Made by a program: the position numbers and the translations under genes
Source of the DNA: Adiantum capillus-veneris
Lineage: Eukaryota; Streptophyta; Polypodiopsida; Polypodiales; Pteridaceae
DNA length: 64,000 bases
Assembly (NCBI GenBank): GCA_014529385.2
Contig: CM043958.1
Coordinates: 81,465,525-81,529,524 of the forward strand
Direction of reading: 5' to 3'
Shown: one piece after another, positions 10,423 through 20,663 of the stretch
Layout of the letters: each line of letters starts with the position of its first letter
How positions within the stretch are numbered: position 1 is the first letter of the stretch
Notes under the pieces: generated by a model
What the model was told of the DNA's origin: nothing
Databases searched by the model: none
The model's input: the letters and a program-made list of their open reading frames with translations, nothing else

Positions 10423-12024
10423 ATGGCTTCAGGCAATGATCAGTCGACTCCCTCTGCATCTGGAGATGCGGGCAGGGATCACAACGAAGATTCCGGCATA
10501 GAGTATGGCCCGTCCTGGCCTACTTAGGCGGAGCGGCGAGAGATGGAGCGTCGCCAATTGATCGGCTGCAACAAAGATGATGCTCAATTTTGCCAAGGAC
10601 CCGAAGATGGCAAAATATATGAACCAGACCTCTTTGGAAGAGGTATAGATGGAGTGGCAGAGAACCACAACACCACTCGCGAAACCCGCTCTCAAGAAAC
10701 CTTCTGCCTCCAAGAAAATATACGGAGAAGGAACTGGAGAACATGGTTGATGCACGGATTGCTCAGCTTTTTGACGCGCTAAAGAAAGCCAAAAAGCACG
10801 GCAAAAAGCAGAAGAAAAGCACTGACTTTCCAGGTTATTTGGGTCGTTAGTCGACTTTTGACAAGGCAAAGAAACAGAAGAAGCGTGTTCGATTTGAAGG
10901 AGTATCCAGTTCTTCTTCTTCTTCTTCTTCTGATAGTTCTTCTAGCTCCTCAGATTCGAGCGAAGAAGACAGAAAAGGTAAAAAGCGAAGCAAGAAACAA
11001 AGCTTCGGAAAGGGCAAGAAAAAGGCAAAGAGAAGGCTACATCTCGCCCAGAGACTGACAGTTCTACTGAGGACTCGTCTACAGACAGCTCAGATTCCGA
11101 TGACGGAAAGTTTTATGCGAACAAGACGAATTTTTACGAAGCCAACCAGTATGACTTTCTCGAAGATAAAAGCAAGAAAGTCCGAGAGTTTAAGGAAGAT
11201 GCTTTGAAGGCTTTGTCTTTTATACAGCAGTTTGACATCGCTTTCGCGGGAGGACGCTATTCAGAGCACTCCAAGATTCGGAGAGCTACCTCTTACCTTA
11301 AGGGGAATGCTCGTACTTGGTGGTCCATGCTTCTTTTAACAAGAGTGCGCCAGTTAAATGGCTGAAATTTAAGAAGCTTTTTATTTCTTCTTGGTTGACG
11401 CAAGAATATGAACGAGATGTACGAGCTACTTGGAACCATCTTCGGATGACCAAGAAAGATACAATCAATGCTTATTGTGAAAGATTCTGGAGCTCTTTTC
11501 TACCCGCCTCTTCATTCAAGAAGATCTCGTTCAGAGAACAGATTGAGCGGTTTACCTTAGGTCTACCTACAGAGATCCGAGATCACTGCTTGGAACAGAA
11601 GTCAGCTTCTATTCAGGAGTTGATGAGTCATGCGAAGCGGGGCTTTGCCATTCACTCTGGCAGTCTGACCTACCCCACAGATGAGGCCATGACACAACGA
11701 GCCGAACAGACTTCTGGGAATGAAAGTAGAAAGAAAAAGAGCAACCCAGAGAAAAATGATGCACGACCCAAGCTTACTCCTGAGGAGAGAGCTCGCTTCA
11801 TCAGAGAGGGGAAGTGCTTTGGATGCGGGGAACAGGGACATATCTCAATAAGGCACAGAAAGAACAGAATGATAAAGACGACGACAGGTCTGAGAGTTCG
11901 AGAGCAGCTGAGGAATGTGGCAGAAAAGGTAGATAGAAAAGCAGAACTGGTACCACATGGCGTGGGACCTGCACCGAATCTAATGAATGAAAGTACAAAC
12001 TTTGCCGCTTGTGGGGCAAAGTGA
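10423..12024 (+). pseudogene. E2 gag (frameshifted)
   Basis: Starts at the ATG at 10423 (MASGNDQSTPSASG) with a stop at 10525 and several frame changes. After a Ser-rich acidic/basic tract (about 10905-11030: poly-Ser, DSSEED, KKRSKK) comes the capsid-like Retrotrans_gag region (SFIQQFDIAF at 11218; YLKGNARTWW near 11297; then in the frame open from 11317, FKKLFISSWLTQEYERDVR and IERFTLGLP). The zinc knuckle near 11815-11865 reads CFGCGEQGHISIRH, so the last ligand of the C-C-H-C set is His or lost. Gag packages element RNA into particles. The 3' end contains a 52-bp tandem duplication. Confidence 0.8.
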
Positions 12025-12090
12025 AGGATCAAGAAGCTATGAAAGTACAAACTTTGCCGCTTGTGGGGCAAAGTGAAGGATCAAGAAGCT
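11987..12090 (+). repeat. 52-bp perfect tandem duplication at gag/PR junction of E2
   Basis: Two identical 52-bp copies (11987-12038 and 12039-12090) beginning ATGAAAGTACAAACTTTGCC and ending AAGAAGCT. Because 52 is not a multiple of three, it shifts the gag-protease frame. No substitutions separate the copies, so this is recent relative to the stops elsewhere in the element. Confidence 0.95.
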
Positions 12091-12492
12091 CTTTTGAAGG
12101 AGCCAAGGCCAACTTCTTTTCACTTGGAATTGGCGGCTGGATTTGGAATTACGCCCGACAGACTGATGCCACAGGCAGAGGTAGTTCGACTGGCACCCGG
12201 ATGGGATGTTGCCATTACATCGAGCATTGGCAAACTTTGTTTGCAATGACAGGGGTGTTCAGGGCACGCGAGTGACGTTCTACTCAGGATCCCTTGGTAC
12301 CACAAGAACTACGCCGTGGTTGACTACCGGGCCGAGAAAGCGACTTTGATAAATGAAGGGCTTAGAGATTGTACTTGATGAACTTCAGTTTCTTACTCAT
12401 TCTTTTGGGAGAGAACTGAACGTTGGATAAAGGTTGAATATGTTTTGACCTGATCAAAAGAATGCCAAGATTTTTCTCCACACTCATGCCGA
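12081..12492 (+). pseudogene. E2 protease remnant and PR-RT linker
   Basis: Retropepsin remnant recognised by comparison with E3. E3 reads FFDGGAKANFIS near 21410-21450, whereas E2 reads only FEGAKANFFS at the same place, so the catalytic Asp loop is partly deleted. Downstream residues (ELAAGFGITPDRLMP) continue in another frame. The stretch to 12492 has no long frame; it should hold the protease C-terminus and the linker to RT. Confidence 0.6.
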
Positions 12493-13725
12493 TTGCTTTT
12501 CAGAGGGCCTGAAGATCAAACCATTGATCTGATACCTGGAAGCACGCCACCGAATCGACCACCTTATCGTGTGAGCCGAGTACAGAATGAAAATATTATG
12601 AACCCAGTGAAAGACCTCTTGCAAAAGGGTGTTGTCCAGCCTAGTACTTCACCGTATTGCTCTCCAGTGTTGTTGGTTTTGAAGAAATACGGATCTTGGA
12701 GAATATGCATTGATTATAGCGCTCTCAACAAAATCACCATCAAGAACAGATTTCCGATTCCTAGGATCGATGATATACTTGACAGGTTACAGGGATCCTC
12801 GTGCTTCAGCAGGATTGACTTGAAGAGTGGATATCATCAGATTAGGATAGCGGCAGGAGATGTCTACAAGACAACTTTTCGGACGACTTTTGGGTTATTT
12901 GAGTTTTTGGTGATGCCTTTTGGCTTAACCAATGCTCCTGCGACATTTAACCGGATGATGGACACGATTTTTCGAGAGTATAGGCTATTTGTTGGCACTT
13001 TCTTTGACGACATCATTGTTTTCTCCAAGAATGAGGCAGAACACAGAGATCATCTGCTTCAAGTCTTTCAGGCATTACGAGATCACACGTTAGTGATTAA
13101 TGCAAAGAAAAGTGAATTTTTCCTACCAGAGATACACTTTTTGGGACACATTGTGTCAGCAGCAGGAGTGCAAATGGACCCGGCCAAGATAGAGACTATC
13201 CGTGATTGGCCCGATTTGAGGAATGTCCATGAAGTTAGAAGCTTCTTGGGACTGTGTTCGTACTACAGGCGGTTCATACGAAAGTTTGCAGAGGTTGCTT
13301 CCCCTTTGCATACCTTGACACAGATAGGAGTACCTTTTTCGTGGGGACCCACAGAGGTGATTGCCTTTCGGACATTGAAAGAGAAATTGACTACGAGACC
13401 TATTTTGACTTTGCCGGACTTTCAGAAGTCATTTGAAGTATATTGTGATGCTTGTGGTCGTAGTCTGGGTGCGGTCTTGATGCAAGAAGGCCATGTCATA
13501 GCTTACGAGAGCCGTTTGTTCTCTAGGCCGGAGATGACAGCACAAATCTATGAGAAAGAGCTTTTGGCGGTTGTCCATGCTCTTACTCAGTGGCGGCATT
13601 ACCTACTCGGAGCGGATTTTACTGTCTTTACAGACCATGAGAGTTTGCGCTACTTCTTGTCACAGAAGCAGCTTTCGGAAAAGCAGATGCAGTGTGCGAA
13701 CATCTTGTCACAGTTCCACTTCTAG
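12493..13725 (+). pseudogene. E2 reverse transcriptase-RNase H
   Basis: About 410 codons open. RT motifs in order: YRVSRVQNENIM; SPVLLVLKK; WRICIDYSALN; FSRIDLKSGYHQIRI (motif A Asp kept); MPFGLTNAPATF; the catalytic box as FFDD (usual YVDD/FIDD); then FLGHIVSAAGV and the connection region (FLGLCSYYRRFI). The RNase H part follows (YCDACGRSLGAVLMQ, ELLAVVHAL, FTDHESLRYF) and is cut by a TAG at 13723-13725, where the second copy has Gln. The frame enters the LTR element's duplicated unit at 13288. It would copy element RNA into DNA. An ATG is not evident near the frame start, as expected for an internal polyprotein domain. Confidence 0.9.
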
Positions 13726-15251
13726 ATTGTCTATGTGCAGGGACAGAAGAATGCGGTGGGAGATGCTTTGTCTCAGAAACCGTTGGTTCTGGCTGTTTCT
13801 GCGATACATCATAGGAGCTTCGAGGATATGGTCGATTAGTATGCCACAGATACAGACTTTCACACGGATACGGGATGGGGAGACAGTAGCTGGATACTCC
13901 CTTCGGGAAGGCTACTTGATGAAAAAGACTATGTTGTGCGTTACACAGCCGTTGAGGAATAAGGTTATGACTGAATGCCACTGTCCACCTTTTACGAGTC
14001 ACCGCGGCATTGCTACCACCATGAAGGGGGTAGAGAGATACTTCTTTGGGCCGAGACTCAAAAAGGATGTGGAAGAGTTTGTGCGTAGTTGCTTGGTATG
14101 CCAGAAGGTCAAGTTTGATAGGCATAAGGCACAGGGATTGTTACAGCCTTTACCCATACCCACCCACCCCTGGGAAAGTATTGCAATGGATTTCATTTTT
14201 GATCTCCCAAGAACACAGAATCATCACGATGATTTTCCAATTACATGGCACGTCTAAGACGATTGTCTCCGACAGAGACCCCAGATTTATGAGTTTGTTT
14301 TGGAAGGCAATTTGGGAGAACATTGGCACGCAGTTGTAGTTCTCGTCGTCGTTCCACTTGTAGACTGACGGGCAATTTGAGATTGCCAATTCAGTGATTT
14401 TAGATTTATTGAAGTCTTGTATCTCGGATCAGAAGACTCAATGGGAAAAGAACTTACCTTTGGTGGAATTTGCCTACAATAACATGATACACTCTTTGAC
14501 GGGGAAGACGCCATGTGAGATTGTTGAAAGTGCTGCGCAGGTTCCATCCTTCCTGAGCACGAAAGATTAGATATTTGAAGCGGATGAATATTCTCGAGAT
14601 TTGGATAAGGCTTTTGCCAAGGTTTGCGAGACTTTGCAGGAGTCTCAAGAACGACAGAAAAAGGCAGCGGATCGCCATCGTCACGACTTGAAATTGAAGG
14701 AGGATGATTGGGTGCTCTTACTTTTGAGAAGGCACGCCTACGAAAGATAAAAGGAAAGGAGAGGCTTTTTCCAAAGCTTAGTATGCGATACTACGGACCT
14801 TTCCAGATCACTGACAAGATAAATGATGTCTCGTTCCGATTGAAACTGCCAGATACTTGGAGGATTCATAATGCATTGCATGTGAGTCTCTTGAACCCTG
14901 TTAAGGGTGATGTGCCTGATGATGGGGAGCCTGATGAGCAACCCAAAGTGGAAGAAAACGAGGAGATCCTTGTTCCTGAACAGATTTTGGCATATAACGA
15001 TACGAAGAAAGGTAAAGTCTGAAGGCGGTTCTTGGTTTAGTTCAAGAACTTTCCTGCATTTGATGCGAAGTGGATGGAGGAGGAGGACCTAGCAGATACT
15101 CCTCGGATTGTGAAACTTTACCTCGATGTTTTGGTTTAGCATAGTCTACTCCAAACGGAACCCAGAAACTCAGCTTGGCCGAAGATCTGGTGCAGTGGGA
15201 TGCACAAGAGGGGAGTCGCTCCACTCCTTTGTCAACAGATGCCTCGATTTT
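13288..15251 (+). repeat. E2 tandem duplication, unit A
   Basis: First copy of a unit of about 1.97 kb running from the RNase H domain (TTTGCAGAGGTTGC) through IN, chromodomain and about 110 bp of 3' sequence to CCTCGATTTT. The second copy starts at 15259 (offset 1971). The copies share the same integrase-core deletion but differ by scattered substitutions and small indels. Copy A lacks about 9-12 bp around 13858 that copy B keeps. Confidence 0.93.
13726..15140 (+). pseudogene. E2 integrase-chromodomain, copy A
   Basis: Continues from the interrupted RNase H: HHCC-type N-terminal zinc region (CLVCQKVKFDRHKAQG, 14090-14140), start of the IN core (AMDFIFDLP), then VSDRDPRFMSLFWKAIWEN and LPLVEFAYNN. 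Between DFIFDLP and SDRDPRF roughly 35-40 residues normally present are missing, so the core is deleted. The C-terminal part ([28 protein letters not shown]) leads into a chromodomain (14985-15137: [37 protein letters not shown]) with two stops. Chromodomains steer chromovirus integration toward modified histones. Confidence 0.85.
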
Positions 15252-15258
15252 CGATTTT

Positions 15259-17240
15259 GCAGAGGTTGCTTCCCCTTTGCATACCTAGACACAGAAAGGA
15301 GTACCTTTTTCGTGGGGACCCACAGAGGTGACTGCCTTTCGGACATTGAAAGAGAAATTGACTACAGGACCTATTTTGACTTTGTCGGACTTGCAGAAGT
15401 CATTTGAAGTATTTTGTGATGCTTGTGGTCGTAGTTTGGGTACGGTCTTGATGCAAGAAGGCCATGTCATAGCTTACGAGAGCCGTTTGTTCTCTAGGCC
15501 GGAGATGACAGCACAGATCTATGGGAAAGAGCTTTTGGCGGTTATCCACGCTCTTACTCAGTGGCGGCATTACCTACTCGGAGCGGATTTCATTGTCTTT
15601 ACAGACCATCAGAGTTTGCGCTACTTCTTGTCACAGAAGCAGCTTTCGGAAAAGCAGATGCGGTGGGCGAACATCTTGTCACAGTTTCACTTCCAGATTG
15701 TCCATGTGCAGGGTCAGAAGAATGTGGTGGCAGATGCTTTGTCTCGGAAACCGTTGGTTCTGGCTATTTCCGCGATACATCATAGGAGCTTCGAGGATAT
15801 GGTCGATCAGTGTGCCACAGATACAGATTTTGCAGATATTTTCACACGGATACGGGATGGGGAGACAGTAGCTGGATACTCCCTTCGGGAAGGCTACTTG
15901 ATGAAAAAGACTATGTTGTGCGTTACACAGCCGTTGAGGGAAAAGGTTATGACTGATTGCCACTGTCCACCTTTTACGGGTCACCGCAGCATTGCTACCA
16001 CCATGATAGGGGTAGAGAGAGATTTCTTTTGGCGGAGACTGAAGAAGGATGTGGAAGAGTTTGTGCGCAGTTGCTTGGTATGCTAGAAGGTCAAGTTTGA
16101 CAGGCATAAGGCACAGGGATTGTTACAGCCTTTACCCATACCCACCCGCCCCTGGCAAAATATTGAAATGGATTTCATTTTTTTTGATCTCCCGAGAATA
16201 CAGAATGATCACGATGATTTTCCGATTACATGGCACGTCTGAGACGATTCTCTTCGACAGAGACCCCAGATTTATGAGTTTGTTTTGGAAGGCAATTTGG
16301 GAGAACATTGGGACGCGGTTGCAGTTCTCGTCATCGTTCCACTTGCAGACTGACGGGCAATTTGAGATTGCCAATTCAGTGATTTTAGATTTATTGAAGT
16401 CTTGTTATCTCGCATCAGAAGACTCAATGGGAAAAGAACTTACCTTTGGTGGAATTTGCCTACAATAACACGATACACTCTTCGACGGGGAAGACGCCAT
16501 GAGAGATTGTTGAAACTGCTGTGAAGGTTCCATCCTTCCTGAGCACGAAAGATTAGAAATTTGAAGCGGATGAATATTCGCGAGATTTGGATACGGCTTT
16601 TGCCAAGGTTCGCGAGACTTTACAGAAGTCTCAAGAACGACAGAAAAAGGCAGCGGATCGCCATCGTCGCGACTGGAAACTGAAGGAGGATGATTGGGTG
16701 CTCTTACTTTTGAGAAGGCACGCCTAAGAAAGAAAAAGGGAAAGGAGAGGCTTTTTCCAAAGCTTAGTATGTGATACTACGGACCTTTCCAGATTACTGA
16801 CAAGATAAATGATGTCTCCTTCCGATTGGAACTGCCAGATACTTGGAGGATTCATAATGCATTGCAGGTGAGTCTCTTGAACCCTGTTAAGGGTGATGTG
16901 CCTGATGATGGGGAGCCTGATGAGCAACCCGAAGTGGAAGAAAACGAGGAGATCCTTGTTCCTGAACAGATTTTTGCACATAACGATACGAAGAATAAGG
17001 GTAAAGTCCGAAGGCGGTTCTTGGTTAAGTTCAAGAATTATCCTGCACTTGATGCGAAGTGGATGGAGGAGGAGGACCTAGTAGATACTCCTCAGATTGT
17101 GAAACTTTACCTCGATGTTTTGGTTTAGCATAGTCTACTCCAAACGGAACCCAGAAACTCAGCTTGGCCGAAGATCTGGTGCAGTGGGATGCACAAGAGG
17201 GGAGTTACTCCGCTCCTTTGTCAACAGATGCCTCGATTTT
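15259..17240 (+). pseudogene. E2 unit B: second RNase H-integrase-chromodomain
   Basis: Second tandem copy, better preserved. The frame 15328-16086 runs from RNase H (FCDACGRSLGTVLMQ, FTDHQSLRYF, VQGQKNVVADALSR) into the IN zinc region (HRSIATTMIGVERDFF, FVRSCLVC) and stops at a TAG at 16084. A T-run (16178-16185) shifts the IN core, and the core carries the same internal deletion as copy A. The chromodomain (16968-17128: PEQIFAHNDTK, RRRFLVKFKNYPALDAKW) is free of stops. The unit has no RT in front of it, so its proteins could not be expressed from the normal pol frame. Confidence 0.88.
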
Positions 17241-17694
17241 GATACTAAAGTCACTGATGAGCTTCAGAGATACTGAGAGCTGAGAGTATTCTGCTGGATG
17301 ACTTTATGAAATGGAATCCTTGATAATGATACTGATTTGTTCTTGACTTCTTTTGAGTGCAGGAACTGATAGCCGAAATGACTGCAGCATTTTGGTTTGA
17401 TTGATCTCGAATAGACATGGTTGCAATAGGGGTTAGTCAATCGGACATCGATGAGGTCCCGATTGGACTTAGATGTGATTGCTAGCTACATTGCCGATAA
17501 ATCATGGTCTAAGATCTGAATGAATGTTGAATGTCATCTGATGTCCTGTGATGTCCTGTGATGTGACTGTCGATTTTGTACATGTGCTAGATGTGTGTTC
17601 CTAGTACGTAGGTACTAACAGTCCGTGTCTGCTAAGACGGTTTATGGCTTTTGTCGGTTTTGTAGGCGTAATCGCGGTCGATGACAATGCTTTC
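17241..17694 (+). other. E2 3' noncoding region
   Basis: About 450 bp between the end of the duplicated unit and the polypurine tract. It contains a short ATGTCCTGTGATGTCCTGTG repeat (about 17540-17562) and no coding signal. Confidence 0.6.
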
Positions 17695-18267
17695 AAGAGG
17701 GGGGTATGTCACAAAGTGATGACGTGGCAGACAACAAAAACCCTAATTTCTGCCAGAAACCCTAAATTCCTGCAAACCCTAATTTTTACCAAAAACCCTA
17801 ATTTCCGGAAATCGCGGAGGCTATAAAAAAAAAAAAAAAATAATGAAATTGAAAATGATGAGCGACACAAATTTTGCTTTTTTTCTACAATATGAGAAAG
17901 AGAGAGAATGCTTTTGCTTTCAAGTTTTGACTCTCTGTGAGAGAGAGAGCAATTGCTTTTGATTTGAAGCTTTTGGGGCTCTGCTTTTGGGCATCCCTTG
18001 TAACCTTTAAATTAGTGGTGAGGGCCTCACTTCTCAGAGCATCTGAACACAGAGTTTGAGAGTGAAACCCTAGCCACTCTCTTGTACTTTGAACTGATTA
18101 ATATAAAAAGAAATACCGAAAGGGGCGCCAGTCTTTGGGGCCAATATCTCTATGCACAGAACTCCGCCGGGCCAATGCAAATCTATTGTGATCTGTGAAT
18201 TGTTTTGAAGTGGTTATTTGGTGCTGTTGCGATTGATTTTTGACTTGGAGTGTCCAAGTCTGTTACA
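17695..18267 (+). repeat. E2 polypurine tract and 3' LTR
   Basis: AAGAGGGGGGTA (17695-17706) precedes the LTR TG at 17707. The LTR ends CTGTTACA at 18267, and the target duplication GGTGC follows. It contains the bZIP-like TGACGTGG (17720-17727), teloboxes at 17738, 17757, 17774 and 17793, and the TATA-like CTATAAAA (17821-17828). The poly(A) after the TATA box is longer than in the 5' LTR, and the GA tract is shorter. Confidence 0.92.
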
Positions 18268-18654
18268 GGTGCCCAGAGTGCCCAAACTCTCCGTCCAAAG
18301 GGCCACCACTCGCTCTGTGAGCTTTGTATCCATCAAAATCCTCTCGGAGATATGCAACATCGCACTCCCACTCCTCTGTCTGTCTGTCACAGTAAGAATC
18401 ATTGGCACATGATTTGAAAATGTAGTCCCTGCTAGAATGCAAACAAATCCTCCCATGTCACAGGTGCGGTCAGTGGCGTAGAAGCGATCTATTAACTCCT
18501 CCTACTCTGCTGTCAGAGCGAGAGAAAGATAAGCTGTCCATACCTCCAATCCTATCTGAGGGGTCCTCCAACATGTTGAAGTCTCCCTCAACACACCAGT
18601 GACCACTGCTCTGCAAGCGGCAAAAGACTCTGCAACATGCGACTAACACTCAGC

Positions 18655-19060
18655 TTGTGCACTTGCCACATTGGACGCATAGATGTTCTGGAAGCCCATG
18701 AGGCAACCATGAACGTGCATAGTAATCCACTGTGCCCTGCCTGGCACATGAATCCCCCTGCCCACAATGGCTTGTTGCCATGAGTCGGCAATAGTCATAC
18801 ATACATCTCCTTGGATGCCTCCAGGCTCAAAAGTCATAAAATATACGACCAAAACTTAGCACGACTTGCCACATTGGGTGCATAGATGTTCAGGAAGCCC
18901 ATGAAGCAACCATGAACCTGCATAGTAATCCACTGAGCCCTGCTTGGCACAATAATACCCCTGCCCACAATGGCCTGTTGCCATGAGTCCGCAATAGTAT
19001 ACATACACCTCCCTAGATGCCTCTAGGCCCAAAAGCACGTGACCAAAAGGTCTCATAGCA
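18655..19060 (-). repeat. About 203-bp tandem duplication in LINE-M endonuclease
   Basis: Two diverged copies, roughly 18655-18857 and 18858-19060. They share CTTGCCACATTGG, GCATAGATGTTC, GAAGCCCATGA, AACCATGAAC, CATAGTAATCCACTG and CTGCCCACAATGGC; GCCACATTGG occurs at 18665 and 18868. Divergence shows the duplication is old. Confidence 0.85.
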
Positions 19061-19755
19061 ACCGTGCAAAATCTGACCACAACCCTGAATGCGGCTCTCA
19101 CAAAGATGGTGCTTTTGAAGCGTAAGAATATCAATCATACCACCCACTAGGCATCTGAAGGTCCTGATGGAAGCGGTCCCTCTGACACTGAAACTGGGGC
19201 CCACCTAAAGCGTGCACATCCAATAAGACAATCCTTATGAGATCAGTGAGAAAAAACCGATGGTGTTATAACCACCAACCTTGCTATCTTCGAGGCCGGC
19301 TTGGATGGGGAGTAATTTGCATCCGAGCAACCTCTAGATAGGTGCATCTGAAGTGACTGTCCCACCCAGGCCCAAGTAGAGCACACAGTCCGTAGGGCTA
19401 CATCCTTTGTCCAAGAATCCTCATGTACAAGTATATAGCAGGGAGGGCTTTGATTGTCGGCCAAAAAGTGAACCACAATGTGCCTACATCCTGTTGCATC
19501 TAGTGGAGTCACACTGAACTTGGCGGGAGTCCAAAGTGTCTGTATCAAATCTGTCACCCCCAGGTCCTCTGTGTGGTGTGAGAACTCTAGAGCCTGGACT
19601 GAAGCGAGTCAAGAACTGTGTGCAAGGTCCACTCCGTGTGATCCTTGCCACACAATGGAAAGCAGAAGCCTACCGTTGTATCCATAGCCTCAGTGCCTTT
19701 GGCTGCTAGAAAGAGGACGTGGACTCGGAAGCAAGTTGCATCAAGGTTGGGAGTT

Positions 19756-19777
19756 GGGGGGGGGGGGGGGGGGGGGG
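19756..19777 (+). repeat. G22 homopolymer
   Basis: Uninterrupted run of 22 G, followed by more G-rich sequence (GGAGGGGGTGGG, GGGGAGGGGGG to about 19825). On the minus strand it encodes the Pro-rich part of the LINE. The length may be unreliable for assembly reasons. Confidence 0.85.
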
Positions 19778-20036
19778 TGTGGAGGGGGTGGGTTCGAGGA
19801 AACGGTAGGTGGGGAGGGGGGTGCTGGCGGCGGTGAAGCTGAGATGGAGGGAGACTCCTTAGGGGAATTTTGCTGCAAAGGGTCGAAACGGTGGGCTGCA
19901 GGAGGTCGACCGCCAAGGGGGGCTACCTGGCGAGCCCTTCCCTGTCAACGGCGGTTGTGCAACTGCTGCGAGCCATCATCTGGTTGGTCGTTGGTCTCTT
20001 TCGAAGTGTTAGCGTGTGTGTCCTGGGTACCTGTCT

Positions 20037-20207
20037 GTAATTTGCAGCGGAAGTGAATGTTGGTGTATGGCTCAGGATGAGTGATCAGTGGGTGCTCAAG
20101 GTTCCTTTTACTTACAGGAAGGGAGAGCCTTCCTTGACTTAATGAGAGAATGTGCAATGCCAAAACAAAGAAAGTGAAAATTGTCAGTGCAAAGTGCAAG
20201 AGAGTGC

Positions 20208-20298
<91 letters not shown>

Positions 20299-20360
20299 GA
20301 CACTAGATGGAGTTCCAAAGCCCCCTCCTAGGGTCCCCCCTCTCTATTGCTAGAGAGGTA
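20037..20360 (-). repeat. Reversed LTR fragment of the E1 family
   Basis: Read on the minus strand, it follows the E1 LTR: a segment equivalent to GCCATAGAGAGTGGGGCC, then the CTGG-GTGTCGT region, a CT tract, TTGTTTTGGCATTGCACA, GGAAGGCTCTCCC, AAAAGGAACCTTGAGCA and CACTTCCGCTGCA. It lacks the terminal CCTTACA and all upstream U3 sequence, so it is a truncated solo piece. It is wedged between the 5' end of LINE-M and the resumption of LINE-P. Confidence 0.75.
20209..20297 (+). repeat. (AG)n microsatellite in the reversed E1-family LTR
   Basis: About 44 perfect AG units, equal to (CT)n in LTR sense. It sits where the E1 LTRs carry only a short TTCTCTCTCTTTCTCTC, so it is an expansion of a pre-existing pyrimidine tract. 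Confidence 0.95.
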
Positions 20361-20663
20361 TTTGCTTCAGATTGTACCAAGTCTGGTACAATGCTTCGCG
20401 ATGCTGTGGTACTTGATGTTAGGAGTTGGTCACAGCAGCCTCTCGGCAATATGTGCTGCTTGTGATCACCACTTGAGATTCAACGTTGCTTTCTGTGGCA
20501 CTGCCCCATAGCACAACAGGTTTGGCTTCGGATTCTTCGGCTGATGCATGCACTCTCTATATCTAGCCAATACGCTTGGGGTGTTGCAGCTCGGTCCACA
20601 GTAACGGGCCCAACACTTTGTTTTTAAATGGCTTCAGTTAGCAGGATGATTGTGATATAGGAG
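20361..20663 (+). pseudogene. LINE-P zf-RVT region
   Basis: Plus-strand continuation of LINE-P. It aligns in reverse with LINE-M 6790-7060 (shared GGAGTTGGT, CTCGGCAA-ATGTGC, GCACTGCCCCAT, CACAACAGGTTTGGC, CTTGGGGTGTTGCAGC, AGCAGGATGAT). Coding words WHCPIAQQVWLRILRLMHAL are recognisable. The RT core between motif A and this domain is missing from LINE-P. It is cut by E3 at 20664. Confidence 0.75.

Larger units (their letters stand above)
9787..18267 (+). mobile_element. E2: Ty3/gypsy chromovirus with duplicated pol tail
   Basis: Complete 8.5-kb element with TG...CA LTRs of 563 and 561 bp and a perfect target-site duplication GGTGC (9782-9786 and 18268-18272). It has a tRNA-iMet-type primer-binding site and a polypurine tract. 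Internal order is gag, damaged PR, RT-RNase H, IN-chromodomain, then a second RNase H-IN-chromodomain copy, then 3' noncoding sequence. It has inserted into LINE-M between the linker and endonuclease parts. Coding frames have stops and shifts, so it is defective. LTRs differ mainly by scattered C/T and A/G changes, so the insertion is not very recent. Confidence 0.93.
18268..20036 (-). pseudogene. LINE-M endonuclease and N-terminal part (minus strand)
   Basis: Continuation of the minus-strand LINE after the E2 insertion. Near 18380-18456 it reads DMGGFVCILAG..TFSNHVPMILTV, the end of the AP-endonuclease domain with the SDH motif changed to SNH (LINE-P keeps SDH). Higher coordinates hold the rest of the endonuclease, matching LINE-P 1-480 in reverse. 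A Pro-rich region (about 19640-19880) lies before the 5' end. Internal to it are a 203-bp tandem duplication and a G22 run. The exact 5' end, placed here at about 20036, is uncertain. Confidence 0.75.

Noticed and set aside
19645-20056. Gly-rich protein frames around the G22 run
   Set aside because: Antisense of the LINE-M Pro-rich region and dependent on a homopolymer of uncertain length.
20150-20353. Arg-Glu repeat protein (RERERE)
   Set aside because: Translation of the (AG)n microsatellite; same for 34098-34343 and 40775-41150 in E4 LTRs.
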